This document shows positions 1 through 5,140 of a stretch of 18,285 nt of DNA, one piece after another. The DNA is from Caryophanales bacterium UBA7057 (GTDB lineage: Bacteria > Bacillota_I > Bacilli_A > RF39 > UBA660), in contig DLAC01000037.1 in NCBI GenBank assembly GCA_002493865.1, positions 32,391 through 50,675 of the forward strand. The letters are read 5' to 3'. Each line of letters begins with the position of its first letter. Position 1 is the first letter of the stretch. The notes below the pieces were generated by a model that was not told where the DNA came from, ran no database searches, and worked only from the letters and a program-made list of their open reading frames with translations. Both the position numbers and the translations under genes were made by a program.

Positions 1-51
1 TGATTAAATTTTACCATAAAAAATTTAAAAGGTAATATAAAACTGAAAATT

Positions 52-1014
52 TTAATTACTATCTTCTTTTATAATTAAGGTACTATTATTTAAAAATTGA
101 TATTGGGAATCCATCTTTAACTGGCGTACTAATCGAAATAAGGCTTCATCTTTTCCTTTACATTCTAGCATGACATCTACTTCATTCCCATAAGGAGAAA
201 TTACTTTCAGAAATTTTAGAAATCCCTGATAAGAAATATACGTACTATGACTTCTTCTTTCTTTCCTACTTTTCGGACTAGAAAAATGAACTTTAGGAGG
301 GAGTTTTTCTCCTTTCCATGTTTCAAAAATTTGAGGAAGTAATTTTTCTATTTTTTCAGTCCCATGATTACATAGATAGTGATGATAATCTAAAACCATT
401 GGAATTTTTAATTCTTCACATAGTTTTAAAACATCTTTTGCGGTATATACCTTATCATCATTTTCTAAAAGAATCATACTTTTTATTTCTTCGTCTAATA
501 AATCAAAAGCCGTTTTAAATCTCTTCATAGCTTCTTCTTTATTTGGTATAGAACTTCCAACATGTAAAATTACTTTTCCGGGAATTCCTAGAGACTTATA
601 AATTTGATTACAAACCTTCAGTTCTTCGATTGTCTGTTCTACAACCACTGGGTTCGTACTATTTAAAACACAAAATTGATTGGGATGGATATCTACTCGA
701 AGATGATTTTTCTTTATAACAGTACCAATCTTCTTCCATTTCTGTTTATAAGGAGTAATAAAGTCATAAGAATAACCAGGATATGTAGCAAGTGGGATCA
801 TATTATGACTCAGTCGATAAAAAAAAACTTCATTCTGAATATTATATTTTAAGATTTTTTCTAAAAAGTCTAGATTATGGTGAATAATTTTTGAGAGTTT
901 TTCTTCCTGTTCAGACTTTTCTAAGTTCTGAAGTCTTGTCCAAGTAATTGTTTGATAATGATCAATTTCATCCAAAGTTAGGGAAATTGCTACATAGCCA
1001 AGTCTTATTTTCAT
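52..1014 (-). CDS. uvsE: UV damage endonuclease UvsE/UVDE
   Basis: A TIM-barrel endonuclease that nicks DNA 5' of UV photoproducts (cyclobutane dimers, 6-4 products) and starts an alternative excision repair pathway. The 320 residues match the usual UvsE length. The metal-site pattern of the family is intact: H110 in HPNQF, H151, E184 in LENDD, D209 and H212 in DYHHY, K241 (equivalent to the lysine that is carboxylated in the Thermus enzyme) and H243 in KVHFSSPK, H256, and E284 in ECKGKDEA. The N-terminal RLGYVA motif is also typical. The ATG start at 1014 follows a GAAGGGTGA ribosome site at good distance. The gene is divergent from the CHC2 zinc-finger gene and appears monocistronic in this window. 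No clear terminator follows; only a weak inverted repeat (TTACC/GGTAA) lies at 10-40. Confidence 0.95.
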   Translation of the reverse strand: MKIRLGYVAISLTLDEIDHYQTITWTRLQNLEKSEQEEKLSKIIHHNLDFLEKILKYNIQNEVFFYRLSHNMIPLATYPGYSYDFITPYKQKWKKIGTVIKKNHLRVDIHPNQFCVLNSTNPVVVEQTIEELKVCNQIYKSLGIPGKVILHVGSSIPNKEEAMKRFKTAFDLLDEEIKSMILLENDDKVYTAKDVLKLCEELKIPMVLDYHHYLCNHGTEKIEKLLPQIFETWKGEKLPPKVHFSSPKSRKERRSHSTYISYQGFLKFLKVISPYGNEVDVMLECKGKDEALFRLVRQLKMDSQYQFLNNSTLIIKEDSN

Positions 1015-1072
1015 CTATCTTCACCCTTCTTAGTATGAAGAAAAAGAAAGATTCTATGATGAAATGTTTTTA

Positions 1073-1101
1073 TTGTATTTTGAAATAGCCTATTATATAA
1101 T
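1073..1101 (+). promoter_or_regulatory. sigma-A promoter of the CHC2 zinc-finger gene
   Basis: A -35 box TTGTAT (1073-1078) lies 17 bp from a perfect -10 box TATAAT (1096-1101). The predicted start near 1108 leaves a leader of about 19 nt, holding only a weak ribosome site (AGGG, 1114-1117). Confidence 0.7.
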
Positions 1102-1126
1102 AGAAAATTAGTTAGGGCGTGTTTAT

Positions 1127-1954
1127 ATGGAAGGACAATTTACGAATTCTGATATTTTATATGAAGAAGTATTATACTTTGAACAATTAGTAACCGATTT
1201 AGAAATCGAATTATTTACGATTCCAAGAAGTTTAGATGTATTTGGAATTATTACTACAGGTATTCGAGAACTCCACATATTAAGAAGGAAACTTCAAAAT
1301 CATAAGGGATATGAATGCTACTTAAATCAACTCGATGATTTATATCAAAGACTTATTTTCATTGAGGACATTATGTATGCGAACTGTAATTGTCCACTAG
1401 GTTTTTATTTAAATGAACAAGCATCGATCACTCATTTGGTATATACAAATAATCAGTGTTCCAATATTAAAATATATTCTACAGATAGTTTTATGTTTTT
1501 ATGTCAATTCCACCAAGAAAAAACACCCTCTTTGGGAATTACTGAGGGAAAGGGTGTAGGATACTGTTTTGGCTGTGGGATTAGTCTAAACGCTGTTAAT
1601 TATCTCATGGAATTTGAAAACTTATCTTACCAAGAAGCAGTACAATTACTTTCTAAAATTTATTTAATTGATATTTCACATAATCCAGTCCAAGAAAATG
1701 ATTCATTAGTCATCAAATATAGGAATACTTTATTAAGTGATGATTTTAAAGAATTATTAGAAAAAGGATATCAGCGTGTTTTAAAAAGAGGCGAGCAATA
1801 CAACACATACGAAATACTTTCTAGCATTAAAAAATTTGAGCACGATTTTCAAACCATAGAAAGAATTAAAAGAAATGGACATATCCCTTTTGATAATAGA
1901 AATAAGAAATATTTCTTAAAGATGCCAGACTTTAACCAGCCGATGGGAGAGTAA
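1127..1954 (+). CDS. orphan CHC2 zinc-finger (DnaG zinc-domain-like) protein
   Basis: This 275-residue protein carries a primase-type CHC2 zinc finger with exact DnaG spacing: C126-x2-H129-x17-C147-x2-C150. It is followed by the usual helix of that domain (CFGCG... then LSYQEAVQLLS, about residues 147-176). In DnaG this domain binds template DNA and precedes the polymerase (TOPRIM) core. Here there is no TOPRIM motif: the finger sits mid-protein, preceded by about 120 mostly helical residues with a CNCP motif at 87-90 and followed by about 90 residues without a recognisable motif. It is therefore not a primase by itself, and might be a DNA- or RNA-binding regulator or a primase-derived accessory protein. 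Start chosen at ATG 1127 from the promoter position; the ribosome site is weak. The GGGAGAG near the stop can pair with TTCTCCC at 1963-1969, but no U-tail follows. Confidence 0.8.
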   Translation: MEGQFTNSDILYEEVLYFEQLVTDLEIELFTIPRSLDVFGIITTGIRELHILRRKLQNHKGYECYLNQLDDLYQRLIFIEDIMYANCNCPLGFYLNEQASITHLVYTNNQCSNIKIYSTDSFMFLCQFHQEKTPSLGITEGKGVGYCFGCGISLNAVNYLMEFENLSYQEAVQLLSKIYLIDISHNPVQENDSLVIKYRNTLLSDDFKELLEKGYQRVLKRGEQYNTYEILSSIKKFEHDFQTIERIKRNGHIPFDNRNKKYFLKMPDFNQPMGE

Positions 1955-1966
1955 ACATTTTATTCT

Positions 1967-1977
1967 CCCCCCCCCCC
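1967..1977. repeat. C11 homopolymer tract
   Basis: Eleven consecutive cytosines lie 13 bp after the stop codon of the CHC2 gene and 13 bp before the -35 box of the tRNA-Cys promoter, in otherwise very AT-rich DNA. Such a tract is prone to polymerase slippage, so its exact length should be treated as uncertain. Confidence 0.9.
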
Positions 1978-1990
1978 TCAATTTTAAGAA

Positions 1991-2019
1991 TTGACATTTC
2001 TATAAATATAGTCTAAAAT
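1991..2019 (+). promoter_or_regulatory. sigma-A promoter of tRNA-Cys
   Basis: A perfect -35 TTGACA (1991-1996), a 17-bp spacer, and -10 TAAAAT (2014-2019). The predicted start near 2026 is about 32 nt upstream of the mature tRNA 5' end. Confidence 0.85.
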
Positions 2020-2057
2020 GGAAATGTACTCAAAAAGAGGCATATAATAAATTAGAT

Positions 2058-2131
2058 GGGTCTATAGCCAAGTGGTAAGGCGTGGGACTGCAACTCCCTG
2101 ATCGTTGGTTCAAATCCGACTAGGCCCTCCA
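2058..2131 (+). tRNA. tRNA-Cys (anticodon GCA)
   Basis: A 74-nt cloverleaf. The acceptor arm GGGTCTA (2058-2064) pairs with TAGGCCC (2121-2127, one G-U). The D arm is GCCA...GGC, the anticodon loop CTGCAAC carries GCA for cysteine, and the T arm contains GGTTCAAATCC. The discriminator is U (2128), typical of Cys tRNAs, and CCA is encoded (2129-2131). The outermost anticodon-stem pair appears to be a T-T mismatch; the other four pairs are good. It is transcribed from its own promoter and ends at the hairpin at 2169-2194. It is the only tRNA in the window. Confidence 0.95.
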
Positions 2132-2235
2132 GATTGATAGGAAACTCGAACTTTTCGAGTAGCAATAGAAAACGACTTGTCAAAAAGTCGTTTTTATGTT
2201 ATTATGAATATGTCAAGGAAACTTGCATAAAATAA
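2124..2235. repeat. hairpin-rich repeat, copy A (starts at tRNA-Cys 3' end)
   Basis: First of two diverged copies (the other is at 3145-3253, roughly 80% identical by eye). In order it holds the tRNA 3' end CTCCA, a hairpin ACTCGAA/TTCGAGT (2144-2160), a terminator hairpin (2169-2194), and a mini-hairpin CAAG-GAAA-CTTG (2214-2225). Both copies keep all three palindromes in the same order while their spacers differ. The two copies enclose the toxin-antitoxin candidate and the LOG gene. Confidence 0.75.
2169..2194 (+). terminator. rho-independent terminator of tRNA-Cys
   Basis: A 10-bp stem, AAAACGACTT (2169-2178) with AAGTCGTTTT (2185-2194), and a 6-nt loop GTCAAA, running into a T stretch. 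Confidence 0.85.
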
Positions 2236-2267
2236 AAAAGGAACATTCAATATGCTAGTGTTGAGTG
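2231..2267 (-). terminator. possible terminator of the toxin mRNA
   Basis: On minus, CACTCAA (2267-2261) can pair with TTGAATG (2250-2244) with one C-A mismatch, and a run of T residues follows (complement of 2231-2239). This would end the toxin transcript at about 230 nt. The same palindrome on plus forms a better hairpin in the antisense RNA. Confidence 0.4.
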
Positions 2268-2271
2268 TAGC

Positions 2272-2292
2272 CATGAAATGGTTTCCACCTAA
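2272..2292 (+). repeat. direct repeat DR1 of the TA candidate (antisense side)
   Basis: CATGAAATGG followed by TTTCCACCTAA. It matches 2424-2445 in the pattern ATGAAR-(T)GG-YY-CCACCYAA. One copy lies in the antisense RNA; the other, read on minus, is in the toxin mRNA leader. This is how the DRa/DRb repeats of the pAD1 par (fst) locus let the two RNAs pair. Confidence 0.55.
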
Positions 2293-2320
2293 ATCTATGC
2301 TAGAGTTAGGTGGATTTCTT
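2285..2320 (+). terminator. intrinsic terminator of the antisense RNA
   Basis: An 8-bp perfect stem, CCACCTAA (2285-2292) with TTAGGTGG (2306-2313), and a 13-nt loop, followed by a T-rich tail. Confidence 0.7.
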
Positions 2321-2404
2321 TTATATTAAAGCAATAAATAACAATAATAGTAAAAGGAAGATAATAATTACTAGAGCAAAGATTAAAAAATCTTTCTTGT
2401 TCAT
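2321..2404 (-). CDS. 27-residue hydrophobic peptide, candidate type I toxin
   Basis: This short gene reads MNKKDF, then an almost unbroken run of Leu/Ile/Val/Phe/Ala to the stop (LIFALVIIIF, LLLLLLFIALI). It is a single membrane-spanning segment with a short positive N-terminus, like Ibs/Fst/TxpA-class type I toxins, though I cannot assign a family. It has a strong ribosome site, GGGAGG (2417-2412), 7 nt before the ATG. It also has its own consensus promoter (2468-2496), giving a leader of about 57 nt with an imperfect hairpin (AAGTTTGG/CCCAACTT, 2429-2447). A convergent structured RNA lies at its 3' side. The predicted mRNA ends can pair, GGAACAUU (5') with AAUGUUCC (3'), as in other type I toxin mRNAs that close their ends to stay silent. 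It could instead be a harmless small membrane protein. Confidence 0.6.
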   Translation of the reverse strand: MNKKDFLIFALVIIIFLLLLLLFIALI

Positions 2405-2423
2405 TGTATTGCCTCCCTTCTTG

Positions 2424-2445
2424 TATGAAGTTTGGCCCCACCCAA
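2424..2445 (+). repeat. direct repeat DR2 of the TA candidate (toxin leader side)
   Basis: TATGAAGTTTGG followed by CCCCACCCAA, the partner of 2272-2292. On the toxin mRNA it reads UUGGGUGGGG and lies 21-42 nt upstream of the start codon, just before the ribosome site. Confidence 0.55.
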
Positions 2446-2467
2446 CTTATCAAATGTTCCTAAAGAA

Positions 2468-2496
2468 ATTATAGCAAACATTTGTTTTTAAAACAA
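2468..2496 (-). promoter_or_regulatory. sigma-A promoter of the candidate toxin
   Basis: On minus, a -35 TTGTTT (2496-2491), a 17-bp spacer, and a perfect -10 TATAAT (2473-2468). The predicted start is near 2461, so the mRNA begins close to GGAACATTTG. Confidence 0.7.
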
Positions 2497-2503
2497 TATT
2501 TTA

Positions 2504-2556
2504 TACTAAATTTTGGCAATTTAGTAAACACACTTGTACATTGACAAATTCAATGT
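2504..2556. promoter_or_regulatory. two palindromes between the toxin and LOG genes
   Basis: A perfect 9-bp inverted repeat, TACTAAATT/AATTTAGTA (2504-2512, 2518-2526, 5-nt centre), and a perfect 7-bp one, ACATTGA/TCAATGT (2538-2544, 2550-2556, 5-nt centre). The second overlaps a TTGACA -35-like box (2541-2546). The only nearby -10-like sequence (TTATAT, 2565-2570) would start transcription inside the ribosome site, so the LOG promoter is unclear. The palindromes may be operators or leader hairpins. Confidence 0.4.
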
Positions 2557-2584
2557 GCTTGTACTTATATCAGGAGGTAAGATA

Positions 2585-3120
2585 ATGAGAATATTTGTTG
2601 GCTGTAGTAGCTCAGAAGATGTAGACTCAATATATTTAGAATCAGCGAAAAAACTCGGAAAAATGATTGCTGAAAATGGTCATAGTTTAATCTTTGGTTC
2701 TTCTGATAAAGGAATGATGGGAGAATTATATAGGGGTGTAAAAGAAAATGGAGGAAAGGTTATATCAGTTTTTCCAAAACAGTATAGTGGTTTTTTAACA
2801 AAAGTAGAATCAGATGAAATAATTGAAACAGAGACGGCTACTGATCAATTAAAATATTTAGTTAATAATGGTGATGCTACTATTATTATGCCAGGTAGTT
2901 ATGGTGCTTTAGCTGAATTAAGCACTTCTATCCAAAATAAAAAATTGGGGGGGAACATAATAAACCAATATTTATAATAAATATAAATGGATATTTTAAT
3001 GATATATTAAAGACTTTTGAAAAATTTTATAGTAATAAATTTGATTTATGTGATAGAAGCAAATTATATATTGTTGTTAATGAGCCAGATGAAATATTAA
3101 ATTATCTTCGTAGCGATTGA
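2585..3120 (+). pseudogene. LOG-family nucleotide hydrolase gene, frameshifted at a G7 run
   Basis: LOG (Lonely-guy) proteins are Rossmann-fold enzymes that split nucleoside 5'-monophosphates into base and ribose phosphate. The start is ATG 2585, with AGGAGG at 2572-2577, rather than the earlier ATG at 2534. The first frame gives the N-terminal fold (MRIFVGCSSSED, a DKGMMGELYRGV segment and GGKVISVFP) and a degenerate catalytic loop, MPGSYGALAEL, where the family has PGGxGTxxE. At the run of seven G (2947-2953) the frame goes wrong and stops at 2977. Adding one G or removing two restores a typical C-terminus (EHNKPIFIININGYF ... NEPDEILNYLRSD) to the TGA at 3118-3120, about 178 residues, the normal family length. 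The downstream part is well preserved, so the break is recent, reversible (phase-variable) or a sequencing error. Confidence 0.8.
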
Positions 3121-3144
3121 TAGTTATTATACTCCTTTCTCTCG

Positions 3145-3253
3145 GGCTCCAAATTGATTGTTACTCGATTTTTCGAGTATTGTAAAAAAGCGACTTATCA
3201 AAAAGTCGTTTTTATTTTTATCATAAAATTGTCAAGGAAACTTGTAAAAAAAT
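3145..3253. repeat. hairpin-rich repeat, copy B
   Basis: Second copy of the unit at 2124-2235. It begins GGCTCCA, like a tRNA 3' end, but no tRNA body precedes it. It keeps the hairpins ACTCGA/TCGAGT (3164-3179), CGACTT/AAGTCG (3191-3208) and CAAG-GAAA-CTTG. TTGTCA, 17 bp and TATTAA also occur at its end, a weak plus-strand promoter look-alike. It may be a relic of a duplicated or former tRNA locus. Confidence 0.7.
3185..3214. terminator. bidirectional terminator between LOG and the ART-phosphoesterase gene
   Basis: The stem CGACTT (3191-3196)/AAGTCG (3203-3208) is flanked by A-rich and T-rich arms, giving a U-tail in both directions. It serves the convergent LOG gene and the minus-strand gene ending at 3269. 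Confidence 0.7.
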
Positions 3254-3268
3254 ATTAAAATTTACAAA

Positions 3269-4969
3269 TTATTTTGTCATGGTATATCTTTTAATATCTG
3301 AATTTACAAGTTCCGTGTGATTAATAGAATATTCCATTTTTTCACGATCAAATGGTACTGTAATTGTTTCTACTTCTACACCTTCATTTGTTTCTGTTAA
3401 AATCATATATGATGCTTGATTTTTTTCCGATGCTTTTTTATAGCCCATACCTACTGCTCTTAATGTATAAATAGAAGTGTCTCCATCAAATTCTTTGGCA
3501 TTAAAATGTAGATGTCCCTGTACTACCATATCATAGTCCTCAATTGTTAAAAGGTGTCCATCTTGATAAAACAGTGGATCTTCACAATAGGAAATATATC
3601 CCTTTTTTGAATCCTTAAATGCATCCTTATAACGATGTGCATGTTCTCTTAACTTTTTAAACATTTCTTCCTTATCGGATAGTTCAGAAGCTGTAGGATA
3701 CATTCCAAGATGATTCGCAATCTCTAAAAGTTGCATTTTACTATTTGTATAATGAAACTGTGCATAACCAGACAAATTCAAATCTAGGAATTGTTTGTAA
3801 GCAAGTACATTATGTTCCATAAAATCACAACGTATATCATTCGCAAAATGGCAAAGTGCGATTTTTTGATTTGCCATCTGTAAATTTAGGAAATGTGGCG
3901 CGACAATTAATTTTTCTCTTTGATCTTTTCTTAGCTTTGACTCCATCCACTGTACATGTTTCACTTTTTCATCTGTCATATAACATAAATAAGGTTCTAC
4001 TCCAAAATCAAGTGTACATTCATAGTTTCCCTGTATCGTAATAACTCCATATTCATCTAATAAGTCAACTACCTCACTTGGATTAGGACCTAAACCAATA
4101 TTATCCCCTAAAGAGTAAATTTCTGTGATACCTCTTTCTTTGATATCTTTTAGTATTGCCTCTGTTGGTTCTAATAAAGCATGACTATCTGTAAAAATTG
4201 CCACTTGTCTTTTAGGAGGAACTGTTTTTTCTGTTGCTTTTACATTCACTGGCGTCTCTTCTAATTTCATATCTTCAATCGTCCCTTGTACAATAGACAA
4301 GATAGGATCTAAATAAGAAGCAGAAAAGTTACACTCAATACCTAATTCAACTCTTTCCATATCAGGATGTTCAATATCCCCTCTTTCTCCTAAATCTCTT
4401 GGAGTGATATCTAACCCAATTTCTTTTGCTAGAAAGTTATAAATCTGTTTAAATTTATCATATCGGAAAGAACGAATAATTTCCTCTTTACCGATATAAT
4501 CTGGAATCATATATTCTTCTTCCACTAAACCAAGAAACATGTCATCCGTATCTTCTTCAAACATATAGACATCTTCTACTGGAATTTTTAAAACATAAAT
4601 ACGTTCATGATTGGCAAAAGATGCTGCTGTATAAACATCAGTAGTAGCAGAAATAAAAGGCGTATTTCCGTTCAGTCTCTGTGCATAGGCAACTTTATTT
4701 GGATCTAGTTTCAAATTTTCAATCGTATTTTTTTTCGCATATTCTGCTGAATAAAATCCTGTTTCTTGACCGTTTTTAGCTCCTCTTAATAAATACATGT
4801 ATCCGTCTTTGATAAACTTTTGATTTAGTTCTTTCGTATCTAGTACGTATTTTTCTAAATGTTTGCTTCTTAAAGGATATCCTTTTAAAATAGCATCTGG
4901 ATTTCCTGTAAAGGTATAATTTGGATTCCACAATTTATCTCTTTGTGTTACTGCACTTTGTTTTTTCAT
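3269..4969 (-). CDS. ADP-ribosyltransferase-like domain fused to a calcineurin-type phosphoesterase
   Basis: A 566-residue protein of two parts (numbering from ATG 4969). Residues about 55-180 resemble an R-S-E ADP-ribosyltransferase: R62 in YLLRGA, an S-T-S-like FISATTD (105-111), then YVLKIP, and a VEEEYMIP motif whose E150-x-E152 fits the catalytic ExE. Residues about 253-530 are a metallophosphoesterase with all metal motifs: D261-S-H263, GDN (288-290), GNYE (314-317), H374 in ALCH, and GHLH (485-488), with a helical insertion between the last two. No signal peptide or membrane segment is present, so it should act in the cytoplasm. ATG 4969 is preferred because the GGGGAG ribosome site (about 10 nt away) is too close to ATG 4978; a TTG at 4990 would be longer still. 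It has its own promoter (5043-5071). The phosphoesterase call is firm; the transferase call rests on motif shape and no substrate can be named. Confidence 0.75.
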   Translation of the reverse strand: MKKQSAVTQRDKLWNPNYTFTGNPDAILKGYPLRSKHLEKYVLDTKELNQKFIKDGYMYLLRGAKNGQETGFYSAEYAKKNTIENLKLDPNKVAYAQRLNGNTPFISATTDVYTAASFANHERIYVLKIPVEDVYMFEEDTDDMFLGLVEEEYMIPDYIGKEEIIRSFRYDKFKQIYNFLAKEIGLDITPRDLGERGDIEHPDMERVELGIECNFSASYLDPILSIVQGTIEDMKLEETPVNVKATEKTVPPKRQVAIFTDSHALLEPTEAILKDIKERGITEIYSLGDNIGLGPNPSEVVDLLDEYGVITIQGNYECTLDFGVEPYLCYMTDEKVKHVQWMESKLRKDQREKLIVAPHFLNLQMANQKIALCHFANDIRCDFMEHNVLAYKQFLDLNLSGYAQFHYTNSKMQLLEIANHLGMYPTASELSDKEEMFKKLREHAHRYKDAFKDSKKGYISYCEDPLFYQDGHLLTIEDYDMVVQGHLHFNAKEFDGDTSIYTLRAVGMGYKKASEKNQASYMILTETNEGVEVETITVPFDREKMEYSINHTELVNSDIKRYTMTK

Positions 4970-5042
4970 ATGACTCATTCTCCCCTTCAATCATCATTTG
5001 TAAATCTTAAAATTTCAGATTGGTTCTTCATAAATGTTACAT

Positions 5043-5071
5043 ATTATATAACACATTTCTTAAAAAGACAA
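5043..5071 (-). promoter_or_regulatory. sigma-A promoter of the ART-phosphoesterase gene
   Basis: On minus, a -35 TTGTCT (5071-5066), a 17-bp spacer and a perfect -10 TATAAT (5048-5043). The start near 5036 gives a leader of about 67 nt, so this gene can be expressed apart from the gene upstream. Confidence 0.75.
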
Positions 5072-5107
5072 GCATTCAAAGCCAATAGAAATAGGGAGTC
5101 TATTCCA

Positions 5108-5134
5108 AAGAAAAAAGAAAGGATTTCCCCTTCT
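5108..5134 (-). terminator. probable weak terminator after the 124-residue gene
   Basis: On minus, AGAAGG and CCTTTCT form a short stem followed by a T-rich tail, just downstream of the stop codon at 5141. The stem is short and has a bulge. Confidence 0.4.
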
Positions 5135-5140
5135 TATCAT

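Larger units (their letters stand above)
2240..2320 (+). ncRNA. candidate antitoxin antisense RNA of a type I TA locus
   Basis: This plus-strand segment is convergent with the toxin gene and overlaps the 3' end of its predicted mRNA. It folds into three stems. The first is CATTCAA/TTGAGTG (2244-2267), the second is CCAT-GAA-ATGG (2271-2281), and the third is CCACCTAA/TTAGGTGG (2285-2313), followed by ATTTCTTTT, an intrinsic terminator. The loops of the first and third stems both show TATGCTAG. CCACCTAA can also pair, with one G-U, with UUGGGUGG in the 5' leader of the toxin mRNA. A -10-like TAAAAT at 2228-2233 would start transcription at GG 2240, but no good -35 box is visible, so the promoter and 5' end are tentative. 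The layout resembles the Fst/Ldr class, in which the antisense RNA pairs with both ends of the toxin mRNA. Confidence 0.45.

Noticed and set aside
2210..2238. Promoter ATGTCA, 17 bp, TAAAAA for the antisense RNA
   Set aside because: Both boxes are poor; TAAAAT at 2228-2233 fits the predicted start better but lacks a -35, so no promoter feature is claimed.
2534..2584. N-terminal extension of the LOG protein from ATG 2534
   Set aside because: AGGAGG at 2572-2577 clearly serves the ATG at 2585; the extension lacks a ribosome site and is unlike the family N-terminus.
3120..3151. Possible second tRNA gene ending in GGCTCCA
   Set aside because: Only the last dozen bases resemble a tRNA; there is no T arm, anticodon arm or D arm before them.
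3856..4041. Plus-strand open frame opposite the phosphoesterase gene
   Set aside because: It lies antisense within a conserved coding region and has no ribosome site or family resemblance; the same holds for the other short overlapping frames in the window.
4988..5031. 14-codon upstream frame (MKNQSEILRFTNDD) in the leader of the ART-phosphoesterase gene
   Set aside because: It has no ribosome site and begins only a few bases after the predicted transcription start; its end next to the main ribosome site may be chance.
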